Of a DNA stretch of 10,350 nucleotides, positions 1 to 6,867 are shown piece by piece. The stretch spans positions 21,754-32,103 of the forward strand of contig PLUH01000117.1 of the NCBI GenBank assembly GCA_003164825.1. The letters are read 5' to 3'. Source of the stretch: Hyphomicrobiales bacterium. GTDB lineage: Bacteria > Pseudomonadota > Alphaproteobacteria > Rhizobiales > Beijerinckiaceae. A model generated the notes under the pieces. It was not told where the DNA came from, ran no database searches, and saw only the letters and a program-made list of their open reading frames with translations. The first letter of the stretch is position 1, and each line of letters opens with the position of its first letter. Position numbers and translations under genes: made by a program.

Positions 1-150
1 GCCAAGGGCATCGGCGAGCAAGCGCTTATTCCCACCGCCCCGGCGATCTTCAACGCCATCCATCACGCGACCGGCGCGCGGATTCGGCGCGCGCCTGCGA
101 CCCCGGACCGCGTGCGTCAAGCCATTCTGGCAGCCGGAGCGCGAGCATGA
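1..150 (+). CDS. Molybdenum hydroxylase (xanthine dehydrogenase family) large subunit, C-terminal end
   Basis: Only the last 49 codons are present; the gene begins outside the window. The fragment opens with the motif KGIGEQALIPTAPAI. In xanthine dehydrogenase-family molybdopterin subunits the Glu of the GxGE motif is the catalytic base next to the Mo centre (codon 16-18 here). The following PTAPAIxNAIxxATG stretch and the short basic tail are typical of the C-terminus of these subunits. The family hydroxylates N-heterocycles, purines and aldehydes using water, passing electrons through FeS and FAD or cytochrome partners. The stop codon overlaps the next start in an ATGA arrangement, so it should be cotranscribed with the Hnr homologue. 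From that context nicotinate 6-hydroxylation is the most likely reaction, but substrate specificity cannot be read from this tail. Confidence 0.82.
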   Translation, partial: AKGIGEQALIPTAPAIFNAIHHATGARIRRAPATPDRVRQAILAAGARA

Positions 151-1613
151 CCGAGGCGGACGAAAAGATCCGCTGCGACGCCTGCCCGGTGATGTGCTAC
201 ATCCGGCCCGGGATGACGGGCGCGTGCGACCGCTACGCGAACGAAGATGGCCAATTGGTGCGGGTCGATCCGCATGTGTTGCTCGACCACGCCGTCAGCG
301 AAGGCGCAAAGGTCGCGCCGTTCTTCAATGCGGAGGGCGCCTGGAACGGCGACATCCTCAAAACGCCCGGTCCGTTCGTCACCGCTGTCGGCGCCGGCAC
401 CACCTATCCCGACTACAAACCCGCCCCCTTCATCGTCTCGTCCAGGGTCGACGGCGTGGACATGGTGACGGTCGTCACCGAAGGCATCTACAGCTATTGC
501 GGGGTGAAGCTCAAAATCGACACCGACCGCCATCTCGGCGACGAATGCGCGATCGTTCGGGCTGAGGGTGAGCCGGTTGGGCATGTGACGACCGGCGAAT
601 ATGGCTCGCAGATGCTCTCGCTCGGCGGCGTCAATCACCTCACTCACGGCGGCAAGAAAGAGGGTCGCGTCACTTGCGAAACCCTCCTTAGTCTCAGCAA
701 CCGCAAGAGCGTCGAACTTGTCGTCGACGGCGGCGCGAGCATGATCGTACAGGCCGGCAAGGCGCCGATTATCAACGGCAAGCTCGAGGAGCGCATGCGG
801 GTCGGCTGCGGCTCGGCGACGATCGGCATGTTCGCCAAGCAATGGGGCGACAAAGTTGACGAAGTGGTCGTCGTCGACGACCACATCACCGGCGTCCTGT
901 CGGAGCATCAGGCGGGCAAACTGCTGGGCATGCGCGACACCGGCATCAAAATGAAAGGGCGCCGCTCCACGCCCGGCCGCTATTTCCATGTCGCCGAGCC
1001 CGGAACCGGCTGGGGCGGCACGAACGTCGCCGACCCGCTCGAAATCGTCGCCGGCTTCAATCCGAAGGTCGCCCGCAGCGGGATGACGATGCTGATGGTC
1101 TCGACGACCGGCGAGCAATATGCCTTCTATCGGCTGGACGAGAATTTGCGCCCGATCGAGGCGGAGCTTCCCGAAACCTTGCGCGAATCGGTCGAGCGCA
1201 TCGGCGAGAACTGTGAGCCGGCCCTCTGTTCGGTGCTGTTCATGGCGGGCGCCGGAGGCTCGCTGCGCGCTGGCGTCACGGAGAATCCGGTGCGGCTCAC
1301 GCGCTCGGTGCGGCAGGCGCTAACCACCGTAACCGCTGGCGGCGCGCCGGTCATCGTCTGGCCGGGCGGCGGCATCACCTTCATGGTGGACGTCACGTTG
1401 CTGCCGGCGAACTCTTTCGGCTACGTGCCGACGCCCGCCATCGTCGCGCCGATCGAATTCACCTTGCGCCTCGACGATTACGCCGCGCTCGGCGGGCACG
1501 TTGACGAGGTGCGGCCGCTCGCCGAGGTCGTCGCGCAGCACGCCGAGCGGCCAAACACCATCTTCGCGAGCGGCGCCGTGGCGCGCCGGGTGGGTGCGAG
1601 GCGCAAGGCATGA
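147..1613 (+). CDS. hnr: 6-hydroxynicotinate reductase (Hnr) homologue, FeS flavoprotein
   Basis: This 488-residue protein resembles the 6-hydroxynicotinate reductase family, which reduces 6-hydroxynicotinate to 1,4,5,6-tetrahydro-6-oxonicotinate with low-potential electrons. The N-terminus has a clear CxxCPxxCx9C cluster motif (Cys10, 13, 17, 27), as expected for a [4Fe-4S] site. Six more cysteines lie at 118, 134, 177, 221, 356 and 361. No signal peptide or membrane segment is seen, so it is cytoplasmic. The Eubacterium barkeri enzyme was reported to contain covalently bound flavin plus FeS clusters. Short segments here that loosely recall ApbE acceptor sites are DGGAS (194-198) and GSAT (222-225), though neither is a full match. 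The start codon overlaps the upstream stop by 4 bp, and the stop overlaps the next start in the same way, so translation is probably coupled. Family assignment is fairly secure; the exact substrate is inferred from the upstream Mo-hydroxylase and the nearby enamidase. Confidence 0.82.
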   Translation: MTEADEKIRCDACPVMCYIRPGMTGACDRYANEDGQLVRVDPHVLLDHAVSEGAKVAPFFNAEGAWNGDILKTPGPFVTAVGAGTTYPDYKPAPFIVSSRVDGVDMVTVVTEGIYSYCGVKLKIDTDRHLGDECAIVRAEGEPVGHVTTGEYGSQMLSLGGVNHLTHGGKKEGRVTCETLLSLSNRKSVELVVDGGASMIVQAGKAPIINGKLEERMRVGCGSATIGMFAKQWGDKVDEVVVVDDHITGVLSEHQAGKLLGMRDTGIKMKGRRSTPGRYFHVAEPGTGWGGTNVADPLEIVAGFNPKVARSGMTMLMVSTTGEQYAFYRLDENLRPIEAELPETLRESVERIGENCEPALCSVLFMAGAGGSLRAGVTENPVRLTRSVRQALTTVTAGGAPVIVWPGGGITFMVDVTLLPANSFGYVPTPAIVAPIEFTLRLDDYAALGGHVDEVRPLAEVVAQHAERPNTIFASGAVARRVGARRKA

Positions 1614-2524
1614 GAGCGCCGCCGCAACAGCGACGTCTTGCCGACGGACGTCTGCATCTGCACGACGGACCGATCGACCTCATCATCGAAGCCTTCGGCG
1701 AGGCCAGCGCCGTCGAAGCGGCCTACGTCGGGGCGTGGAGCCGCTTCGCGACGATCCTCGACGAGCTCTGCGCGGAGCTGCCTCTCTTGAGGGCGCAGCC
1801 AAGTGCAAACAGCCCGACGCCGCAGGGTGCGGTTGCGCGACGGATGGCGGCGGCGGTCGCGCCGTTCCATCAGCGGCGCTTCGTCACTCCGATGGCGGCA
1901 GTCGCCGGCGCGGTGGCGGAAGAGGTCCTCGGGGCCATGACGGCCGGGCGGCGGCTCGCCCGCGCCTATGTCAATAACGGCGGCGACATCGCGCTTCACC
2001 TCGGTCGCGGCGAAACGTTCTCGATCGGCATGGTCGACCGCCCTGACCGGCCGAGCCTCATCGGTCGCGCCAGCATCGGCGCCGCGGATAACGTGCGCGG
2101 CGTCGCGACATCGGGCTGGCGAGGGCGCAGCTTTTCGCTTGGCGCGGCCGACGCGGTCACCGTCCTCGCCGCCTCGGCCGCGCTCGCCGACGCTGCGGCG
2201 ACGCTGATCGCCAACGCCGTCGATCTCCCGGGCCATCGGGCGATCGAGCGCGCTCCGGCTTTCGACCTCGACCCCCAAAGCGATCTCGGCGAGCGGCGCG
2301 TCACCGTCGCCGTCGGGCCGTTGACGCCTGGCGAAATCGATCGCGCGCTAGCGTCCGGAGCGGTGGAGGCTGAGCTTTGGCGCAGCTCGGGCCTCATCGA
2401 AGCGGCGGCGCTGCGGCTCGGCGAACGGACGCGTCTTGTCGGCCCCGGCCGGCGCTCTCACCCGTTCGTCGCCGGCTCGGTCTTATCTCGCAACGAAGGG
2501 AAGGCGCGCCATGCCCTCGGTTGA
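1610..2524 (+). CDS. UPF0280 family protein, ApbE-like fold
   Basis: This 304-residue protein belongs to the uncharacterised UPF0280 family, a distant relative of the flavin transferase ApbE. ApbE-like landmarks occur in the right order: NNGGDIALH around 122-130, a SIGMVDRP strand (138-145), GVATSG (164-169) and a C-terminal VTVLAASAALADAAAT block (183-198). In ApbE the Asp and Thr of the ADAxxT element bind the Mg needed for FMN transfer; here they would be D194 and T198. No signal peptide or lipobox is present, unlike periplasmic ApbE, so it should act in the cytoplasm. It starts inside the hnr stop codon (ATGA), and its end overlaps the next gene by 14 bp. A role in flavinylating or maturing the neighbouring Hnr is an attractive inference, but no function is established for the family. 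Confidence 0.8.
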   Translation: MRAPPQQRRLADGRLHLHDGPIDLIIEAFGEASAVEAAYVGAWSRFATILDELCAELPLLRAQPSANSPTPQGAVARRMAAAVAPFHQRRFVTPMAAVAGAVAEEVLGAMTAGRRLARAYVNNGGDIALHLGRGETFSIGMVDRPDRPSLIGRASIGAADNVRGVATSGWRGRSFSLGAADAVTVLAASAALADAAATLIANAVDLPGHRAIERAPAFDLDPQSDLGERRVTVAVGPLTPGEIDRALASGAVEAELWRSSGLIEAAALRLGERTRLVGPGRRSHPFVAGSVLSRNEGKARHALG

Positions 2525-3095
2525 GGTCCGCAAGCGCGTGACGCTGGTCGAGGAGATCTTCCACGAAGGCGGCCCCGCGGCGAAATCTCCCTATCGCCGC
2601 GCGGCGATTCTCGCTGTCGTCAAGAACCCGTTTGCAGGACGTTATGTCGAGGAGATCGTCGGCTTCTCGGACGACTTGAAGCCGCTCGGCCTCGACATGG
2701 CGAAGGCGCTGATCGCCGCGCTCGGCGGTGACGCCAAGGCGATCCAGGGCTATGGCAAGGGCGCAATCGTGGGCGCGGCCGGCGAGATCGAGCATGGCGC
2801 GCTCTGGCATGCCCCGGGCGGCTATGCGATGCGGGAGGCGCTCGGCGGCGCGATGGCGATCGTGCCGTCGGCGAAGAAGGTCGCGGGGCCCGGCGCGCGC
2901 CTCGACGTGCCGATCACCCATATCAATGCGTCATACGTGCGCAGCCATTTCGACGCGATCGAGGTCGGCGTCGCCGACGCGCCGCGCGCCGACGAAATTC
3001 TGCTCGCGCTCGCGATGACGACCGGCCCACGCGTGCACAATCGGGCAGGCGGCCTCGAGGCCTCCAACGTCAAGGGATTGGATGGGCTGAGATGA
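2511..3095 (+). CDS. Amino acid synthesis family protein (PF06684/DUF1185), copy 1
   Basis: The start chosen is the ATG at 2511, with purine-rich GAAGGGAAGG just upstream. The reading frame is open further upstream, but that part lies inside UPF0280 and has no counterpart in copy 2. From this start the protein has 194 residues, exactly the length of copy 2. Conserved blocks shared by the pair are NPFAGRYVE (39-47), YGK (81-83), GEIEH (91-95), PSAKK (119-123), LDVPxxH (131-137), VRSHFD (143-148) and ADAPRADE (155-162). These recur in PF06684 proteins, whose name is historical and whose reaction is not known to me. No signal peptide or membrane segment is visible. Its place between a reductase module and an importer suggests a step or accessory role in the same catabolic route. 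Conserved His, Glu, Ser and Lys would allow a hydrolase or isomerase, which is speculation. Confidence 0.83.
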   Translation: MPSVEVRKRVTLVEEIFHEGGPAAKSPYRRAAILAVVKNPFAGRYVEEIVGFSDDLKPLGLDMAKALIAALGGDAKAIQGYGKGAIVGAAGEIEHGALWHAPGGYAMREALGGAMAIVPSAKKVAGPGARLDVPITHINASYVRSHFDAIEVGVADAPRADEILLALAMTTGPRVHNRAGGLEASNVKGLDGLR

Positions 3096-3676
3096 AAGCC
3101 AAGATTCGAAAGCTCGTGACTTTCGTCGAGGAGACGCGCGTCGAAATGGATCGCGCCGTCGAGCCGCCGACGCGGCGCGCCGCCGCGGTCGGAGTGATCG
3201 ATAATCCGTTCGCCGGCCGCTATGTCGAGGATCTCTCTTTGTTGATCGATATCGGCGAGGAGCTCGGCGCGCTGCTCGCCGAGCGCGCCATTGCGGCCCT
3301 CGGCATCGAGGGAGCGAGCGCGGAGAGCTACGGCAAGGCGGCGGCTGTCGGCGAGAACGGCGAGCTCGAACACGCTGCCGCGGTGCTGCACCCCAAGCTC
3401 GGCGCGCCGGTGCGCAAGGTTTTGGGCACAGGCGCGGCGCTCATTCCCTCGTCCAAGAAGCGCGGCGGCCCTGGCGTCGCCCTCGACGTGCCGCTCGGTC
3501 ACAAGGACGCCGCCTTTGTGAGGAGCCATTTCGACGGGATGGAAGTACGCATCGCCGACGCGCCGCGCGCCAATGAGATCATGGTGGCGGTCGCCGTGAC
3601 CGATTCCGGCCGACCGCATCCGCGCGTCGGCGGACTGACCAAGGGCGAGATCAAAGGGGTCGACGGACTGCGCTAG
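3092..3676 (+). CDS. Amino acid synthesis family protein (PF06684/DUF1185), copy 2
   Basis: This 194-residue paralogue of the preceding gene begins with an ATGA overlap on its stop codon. By eye the two align along the full length with roughly 40-45% identity and only a one-residue offset. They share NPFAGRYVE (38-46), YGK (80-82), GELEH (90-94), PSSKK (119-123), LDVPxxH (131-137), VRSHFD and ADAPRANE, and both end in KGxDGLR. Divergence is highest in the N-terminal 30 residues and around 48-75. All conserved polar residues are kept in both copies, so neither looks like a decaying duplicate. The pair could form a heteromer or act on successive intermediates. The coding run ends here, followed by 52 bp before the transport genes. 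Function unknown. Confidence 0.85.
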   Translation: MKAKIRKLVTFVEETRVEMDRAVEPPTRRAAAVGVIDNPFAGRYVEDLSLLIDIGEELGALLAERAIAALGIEGASAESYGKAAAVGENGELEHAAAVLHPKLGAPVRKVLGTGAALIPSSKKRGGPGVALDVPLGHKDAAFVRSHFDGMEVRIADAPRANEIMVAVAVTDSGRPHPRVGGLTKGEIKGVDGLR

Positions 3677-3728
3677 ACCTCGGCGCGCTTGAGGACGGGA
3701 ACTCAGCTTTCAATTAGGGACATCGAAC

Positions 3729-4934
3729 ATGAGAACGTTTTCGACGGTCATATCCAGCGTGTTCCTCGCCGTTCTATTCGCCACTGCCGGCCCAGCCGTC
3801 GCCGACGACACGATCAAGATCGGCGAAATCAATTCCTATTCGGCGATCCCCTCCTTCACCGAGCCCTATCGCAAGGGCTGGCAGCTCGCTCTCGACGAGA
3901 TCAACGCGGCGGGCGGCGTTGACGGCAAGAAGCTTGAGGTGATCAGCAAGGACGATGGCGGCAAGCCCGCGGACGCGGTCACCGCAGCCAACGAGCTCGT
4001 CGCCAGCGACGGCGTCCAAATGCTCGCGGGAACATTCTTCTCCAACATCGGCCTCGCAGTGTCCGACTACGCCAAACAGAAGAAGATTTTCTTTCTCGCC
4101 GCCGAGCCGCTCACCGACGCGATCACGCTCTCCAAGGGCAATCGCTATACGTTCCGGTTGCGGCCAGGCACCTACGAGCAGGCGGCGATGCTGGCGGACG
4201 AGGCGGCCAAGCTGCCGGCGAAAAAATGGGCGACGATCGCGCCCAATTACGAATACGGCCAGTCCGCCGTCGCCGCCTTCAAGAAGCTGCTCTCGGCCAA
4301 GCGCCCCGATATCCAGTGGGTCGGCGAGCAATGGCCGCCGCAGGGCAAGATCGACGCCGGCGCAGTCGCCGAGGCGATCGCCAAAACCGAGCCGGACGCG
4401 ATCTTCAACGTCACCTTCGGAGGAGACCTCGTCAAGCTCGTGCGCGAGGGCGAGACGCGCGGCCTCTTCAAGGATCGCGCCGTCGTCAGCGTGCTCGCCG
4501 GCGAGCCGGAATATCTCGACCCGCTCAAGGATGAGACGCCGGTGGGATGGATCGTCACCGGCTATCCCTGGAACGCCGTTACGATCCCCGACCACGCCGC
4601 CTTCCTCAAGGCTTACCAGGCCAAATACAACGACTATCCGCGGCTTGGCTCGGTGGTCGGCTACGCGATGCTTAAAAGCGCCGCGGCGATCCTCGCCAAA
4701 GCCAAGTCGACCGACAGCGAGAAGCTCGTCGAAGCCGCCGAGGGCATCCGCGTCGATACGCCGTTTGGGCCGATCACCTTCCGCGCCATCGACCATCAAT
4801 CGACGCTTGGCGCGTTCGTCGGCAAGACCGCGCTCAAGGATGGCAAGGGCGTGATGGTCGACGTCACCTACCACGACGGCGCCGCCTATCTGCCTTCCGA
4901 CGCGGACGTCAAGGCTCAGCGCCCGCAGAACTGA
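3729..4934 (+). CDS. Periplasmic substrate-binding protein of a Liv/HAAT-type ABC importer
   Basis: This 401-residue precursor has a Sec signal peptide: MRTF start, hydrophobic core about 6-20, and likely cleavage after AVA at residue 25. The mature part follows the type I periplasmic binding fold of branched-chain amino acid binding proteins (Peripla_BP_6): IKIGEINSYSA near the start, EINAAGGVDGKKLE, a KPADAVTAANELV helix, the PNYEYGQSAV interdomain region, and a C-terminal FGPITFRAIDHQS segment. It contains no cysteine. The ATG is preceded by AGGGA at 3716-3720. It opens a complete importer set with the next three genes. In this family the specificity ranges over amino acids, aromatic acids, amides and urea; with catabolic enzymes for a pyridine carboxylate just upstream, a heteroaromatic acid or its breakdown product is a reasonable guess. 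Confidence 0.93.
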   Translation: MRTFSTVISSVFLAVLFATAGPAVADDTIKIGEINSYSAIPSFTEPYRKGWQLALDEINAAGGVDGKKLEVISKDDGGKPADAVTAANELVASDGVQMLAGTFFSNIGLAVSDYAKQKKIFFLAAEPLTDAITLSKGNRYTFRLRPGTYEQAAMLADEAAKLPAKKWATIAPNYEYGQSAVAAFKKLLSAKRPDIQWVGEQWPPQGKIDAGAVAEAIAKTEPDAIFNVTFGGDLVKLVREGETRGLFKDRAVVSVLAGEPEYLDPLKDETPVGWIVTGYPWNAVTIPDHAAFLKAYQAKYNDYPRLGSVVGYAMLKSAAAILAKAKSTDSEKLVEAAEGIRVDTPFGPITFRAIDHQSTLGAFVGKTALKDGKGVMVDVTYHDGAAYLPSDADVKAQRPQN

Positions 4935-4941
4935 TCGCCCG

Positions 4942-4978
4942 CCGGGAGGCGGCCCGAGGCCGCGGGTCCGTCTCCCGG
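4942..4978 (+). other. Strong intergenic RNA hairpin between binding-protein and permease genes
   Basis: An almost perfect inverted repeat: 4942-4956 pairs with 4963-4978, giving about 15 base pairs with one G-U pair, one bulged T at 4967, and a 6-nt loop (AGGCCG). It lies 8 bp after the binding-protein stop codon and 26 bp before the permease start. No T-run follows, so it is not a canonical intrinsic terminator. A hairpin at this point in binding-protein-dependent transporter operons often protects the upstream mRNA from 3' exonucleases or partly terminates transcription, so that the binding protein is made in excess over the membrane parts. That role is inferred here. Confidence 0.6.
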
Positions 4979-5004
4979 TAGATCTCTTACGGCGGCGCGC
5001 GACC

Positions 5005-6867
5005 TTGAGCTTTTATTTTGTCCAGTTCGTCACCGGGCTCGCGAGCGCCAGTTCGCTGTTTCTCGTCGCTTCCGGGTTGTCGATCATTTTCGGCGTCACC
5101 CGAGTCGTCAATTTCGCGCACGGCGCCTTCTACATGCTTGGCGCCTATATCGGGTATACGCTGATCGACCGGCTCGGGGCCGGCGTCGGCTTCTGGCCGG
5201 CGATCGGGCTCAGCGCGTTCGCCGTTGCGGCGATCGGCACGCTTATTGAAATGCTTCTGCTGCGCCGCATTTACGACGCGCCGGAGCTCTTTCAGTTGCT
5301 CGCGACCTTCGCCGTCGCGCTGGTCGTCGAGGATCTCGCGTTGCTGATCTGGGGACCGAGCGACCTGCTGGGTCCGCGCGCGCCCGGCTTCAAGGGCGCA
5401 ATCGACCTTCTCGGCCAGCCCTTCCCGACGTACGACCTCTTGCTGATCGCGCTCGCTCCGCTCGTTCTGGCGCTCATCTGGCTCATCTTCCGTCGCACGA
5501 CCTGGGGCGTGCTGGTGCGCGCCGCGACGCAGGACCGCGAGATGGTCGCGGCGCTCGGCGTCAACCAGAAGTGGCTCTTCACCAGCGTCTTCGCACTCGG
5601 CGTCTTTCTCGCCGGCCTCGGCGGCGCGCTCGAATTGCCACGGCAGGCGGCCAACCACACCATGGACCTGCAGGTGATCACCGAGGCTCTGGTCGTCGTC
5701 GTGATCGGCGGTCTCGGCAGCGTGCCGGGCACTTTCCTCGCCGCGATCATCGTCTCCGAGCTCAACGCCTTCGGCATCCTCGTCTTCCCCAAAATCTCGA
5801 TCGTACTTGTTTTCCTCGTCATGGCGATTGTACTCATCGTGCGGCCATGGGGACTGCTCGGGCGCGCTGAGGCGGCCGCCCGAACGGCGAGCGGCGCCAT
5901 CATCTCTCGCTGGCGCCCGTTCGGCGCGCCAGGGCGGATCGCCGCCGCCCTCGCCGTGGCCTTCGCGGCGCTTCTGCCGATCGCCGCGGGCAATTATTTC
6001 GTCGGCGTCGCCACCGAAGTGCTGATCTTCATGCTCTATGCCGCGAGCCTTCATTTTCTGCTCGCGGGCGGCGGTCTCGCCTCCTTCGGGCACGCTGCCT
6101 ATTTTGGCCTCGGTTCTTATGGCGCGGCGATCGCGCTCAAATCGTTCGGGCTCGGCATGGAGACGGCGATTGTCGCCGGGATCGTTCTCGGACTGGTCGG
6201 CGCGCTCGTTTTCGGCTGGTTCTGCGTGCGCCTTTCCGGCGTCTATTTCGCCATGCTGACCCTTGCCTTCGCCCAGATCGCCTGGTCGATCGCCTACCAA
6301 TGGACCGACGTGACGGGCGGCGACAACGGCATCATCGGCGTTTGGCCGAGCGCCTGGGCCGCTTCGCCGGCGCGCTTCTATTGGCTGACGCTGGCGCTGA
6401 GCGCAGGCAGCATCGCGCTCCTGCGCGCGATCACCTTCTCGCCGTTCGGCTATGCGCTGCGGGCGCTACGCGATTCGACGTTGCGCGCGGAGACGATCGG
6501 CATAGAGCGGCGTCGCGTGCAGTGGATGGGATTCGTGATCGCCGGCGGTTTTGCCGCGCTGGCGGGGGCGCTCTACGCCTTTCTCAAGGGCAGCGTGTTT
6601 CCGGACAACATCTCGATTTCGCTGTCGATCGACGGGCTTGTCATGGTGCTGCTCGGCGGGGTCGGCACAGTGTCGGGCGGCGTCGTTGGCGCGGCGATCT
6701 ACCGGTCGCTGTCGATATGGGTGATCAGCCACACCGATTATTCCAGGCTCGTGCTCGGCGCGCTCATCATTGTGCTGGTGGTGATGTTTCCCAAGGGCCT
6801 CGTCGGCGCGTTCGAGGCTTGGCGAAGCGCGCGGACGGGCGCTCGCCTTCAAGGCCAGAGCCCGTGA
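5005..6867 (+). CDS. Fused LivH-LivM-type ABC permease
   Basis: This 620-residue polytopic membrane protein joins both permease halves of a branched-chain-amino-acid-type importer. Residues 1 to about 290 are LivH-like: GLSIIFGVTRVVNFAHGAFYMLGAY near the start, a cytoplasmic coupling loop around 167-192 (RAATQDREMVAALGVN), and VIGGLGSVPGT. After a short linker, residues from about 310 are LivM-like: LAGGGLASFGHAAYFGLGSYGAA, a second coupling loop around 482-510 (RALRDSTLRAETIGIE), LLGGVGTVSGG, and a C-terminal MFPKGLVGAF. The start is taken as TTG at 5005, because it gives the normal LivH N-terminus and no ATG or GTG lies between it and the upstream in-frame TAG-free stretch; no good ribosome binding site is visible. 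The stop overlaps the LivG start (GTGA). Separate livH and livM genes are the usual form; fusions are known but less common. Confidence 0.9.
   Translation: MSFYFVQFVTGLASASSLFLVASGLSIIFGVTRVVNFAHGAFYMLGAYIGYTLIDRLGAGVGFWPAIGLSAFAVAAIGTLIEMLLLRRIYDAPELFQLLATFAVALVVEDLALLIWGPSDLLGPRAPGFKGAIDLLGQPFPTYDLLLIALAPLVLALIWLIFRRTTWGVLVRAATQDREMVAALGVNQKWLFTSVFALGVFLAGLGGALELPRQAANHTMDLQVITEALVVVVIGGLGSVPGTFLAAIIVSELNAFGILVFPKISIVLVFLVMAIVLIVRPWGLLGRAEAAARTASGAIISRWRPFGAPGRIAAALAVAFAALLPIAAGNYFVGVATEVLIFMLYAASLHFLLAGGGLASFGHAAYFGLGSYGAAIALKSFGLGMETAIVAGIVLGLVGALVFGWFCVRLSGVYFAMLTLAFAQIAWSIAYQWTDVTGGDNGIIGVWPSAWAASPARFYWLTLALSAGSIALLRAITFSPFGYALRALRDSTLRAETIGIERRRVQWMGFVIAGGFAALAGALYAFLKGSVFPDNISISLSIDGLVMVLLGGVGTVSGGVVGAAIYRSLSIWVISHTDYSRLVLGALIIVLVVMFPKGLVGAFEAWRSARTGARLQGQSP

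Noticed and set aside
117..1118. Long minus-strand open frame opposite hnr
   Set aside because: It is antisense to a clearly coding gene with FeS motif and coupled start; the His/Asp/Arg-rich product is the usual high-GC mirror frame and matches no family.
1478..2278. 266-codon minus-strand open frame opposite UPF0280
   Set aside because: No recognisable motif, Arg/Asp-rich, and it spans the coupled hnr-UPF0280 junction.
2436..2510. Upstream extension of PF06684 copy 1
   Set aside because: The extra 25 residues have no match in copy 2 and lie in the UPF0280 gene; ATG 2511 has a purine-rich site and yields the same 194-residue length.
3677..3728. Separate promoter for the transporter genes
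   Set aside because: The 52-bp gap has only weak -35/-10 look-alikes and no clear operator; cotranscription is simpler.
3774..4874. 366-codon minus-strand open frame opposite the binding-protein gene
   Set aside because: The plus strand encodes an intact signal peptide and binding-protein fold; the antisense product is low-complexity and charged.
4987..6300. 437-codon minus-strand open frame opposite the permease
   Set aside because: Its product is extremely rich in Glu, Asp, Arg and His, as expected from the reverse complement of hydrophobic membrane-protein codons.
6300..6863. Upstream extension of the LivG frame
   Set aside because: It overlaps the LivM half of the permease in another frame and gives Arg-rich nonsense; the GTG at 6864 gives the normal LivG N-terminus and a GTGA overlap.
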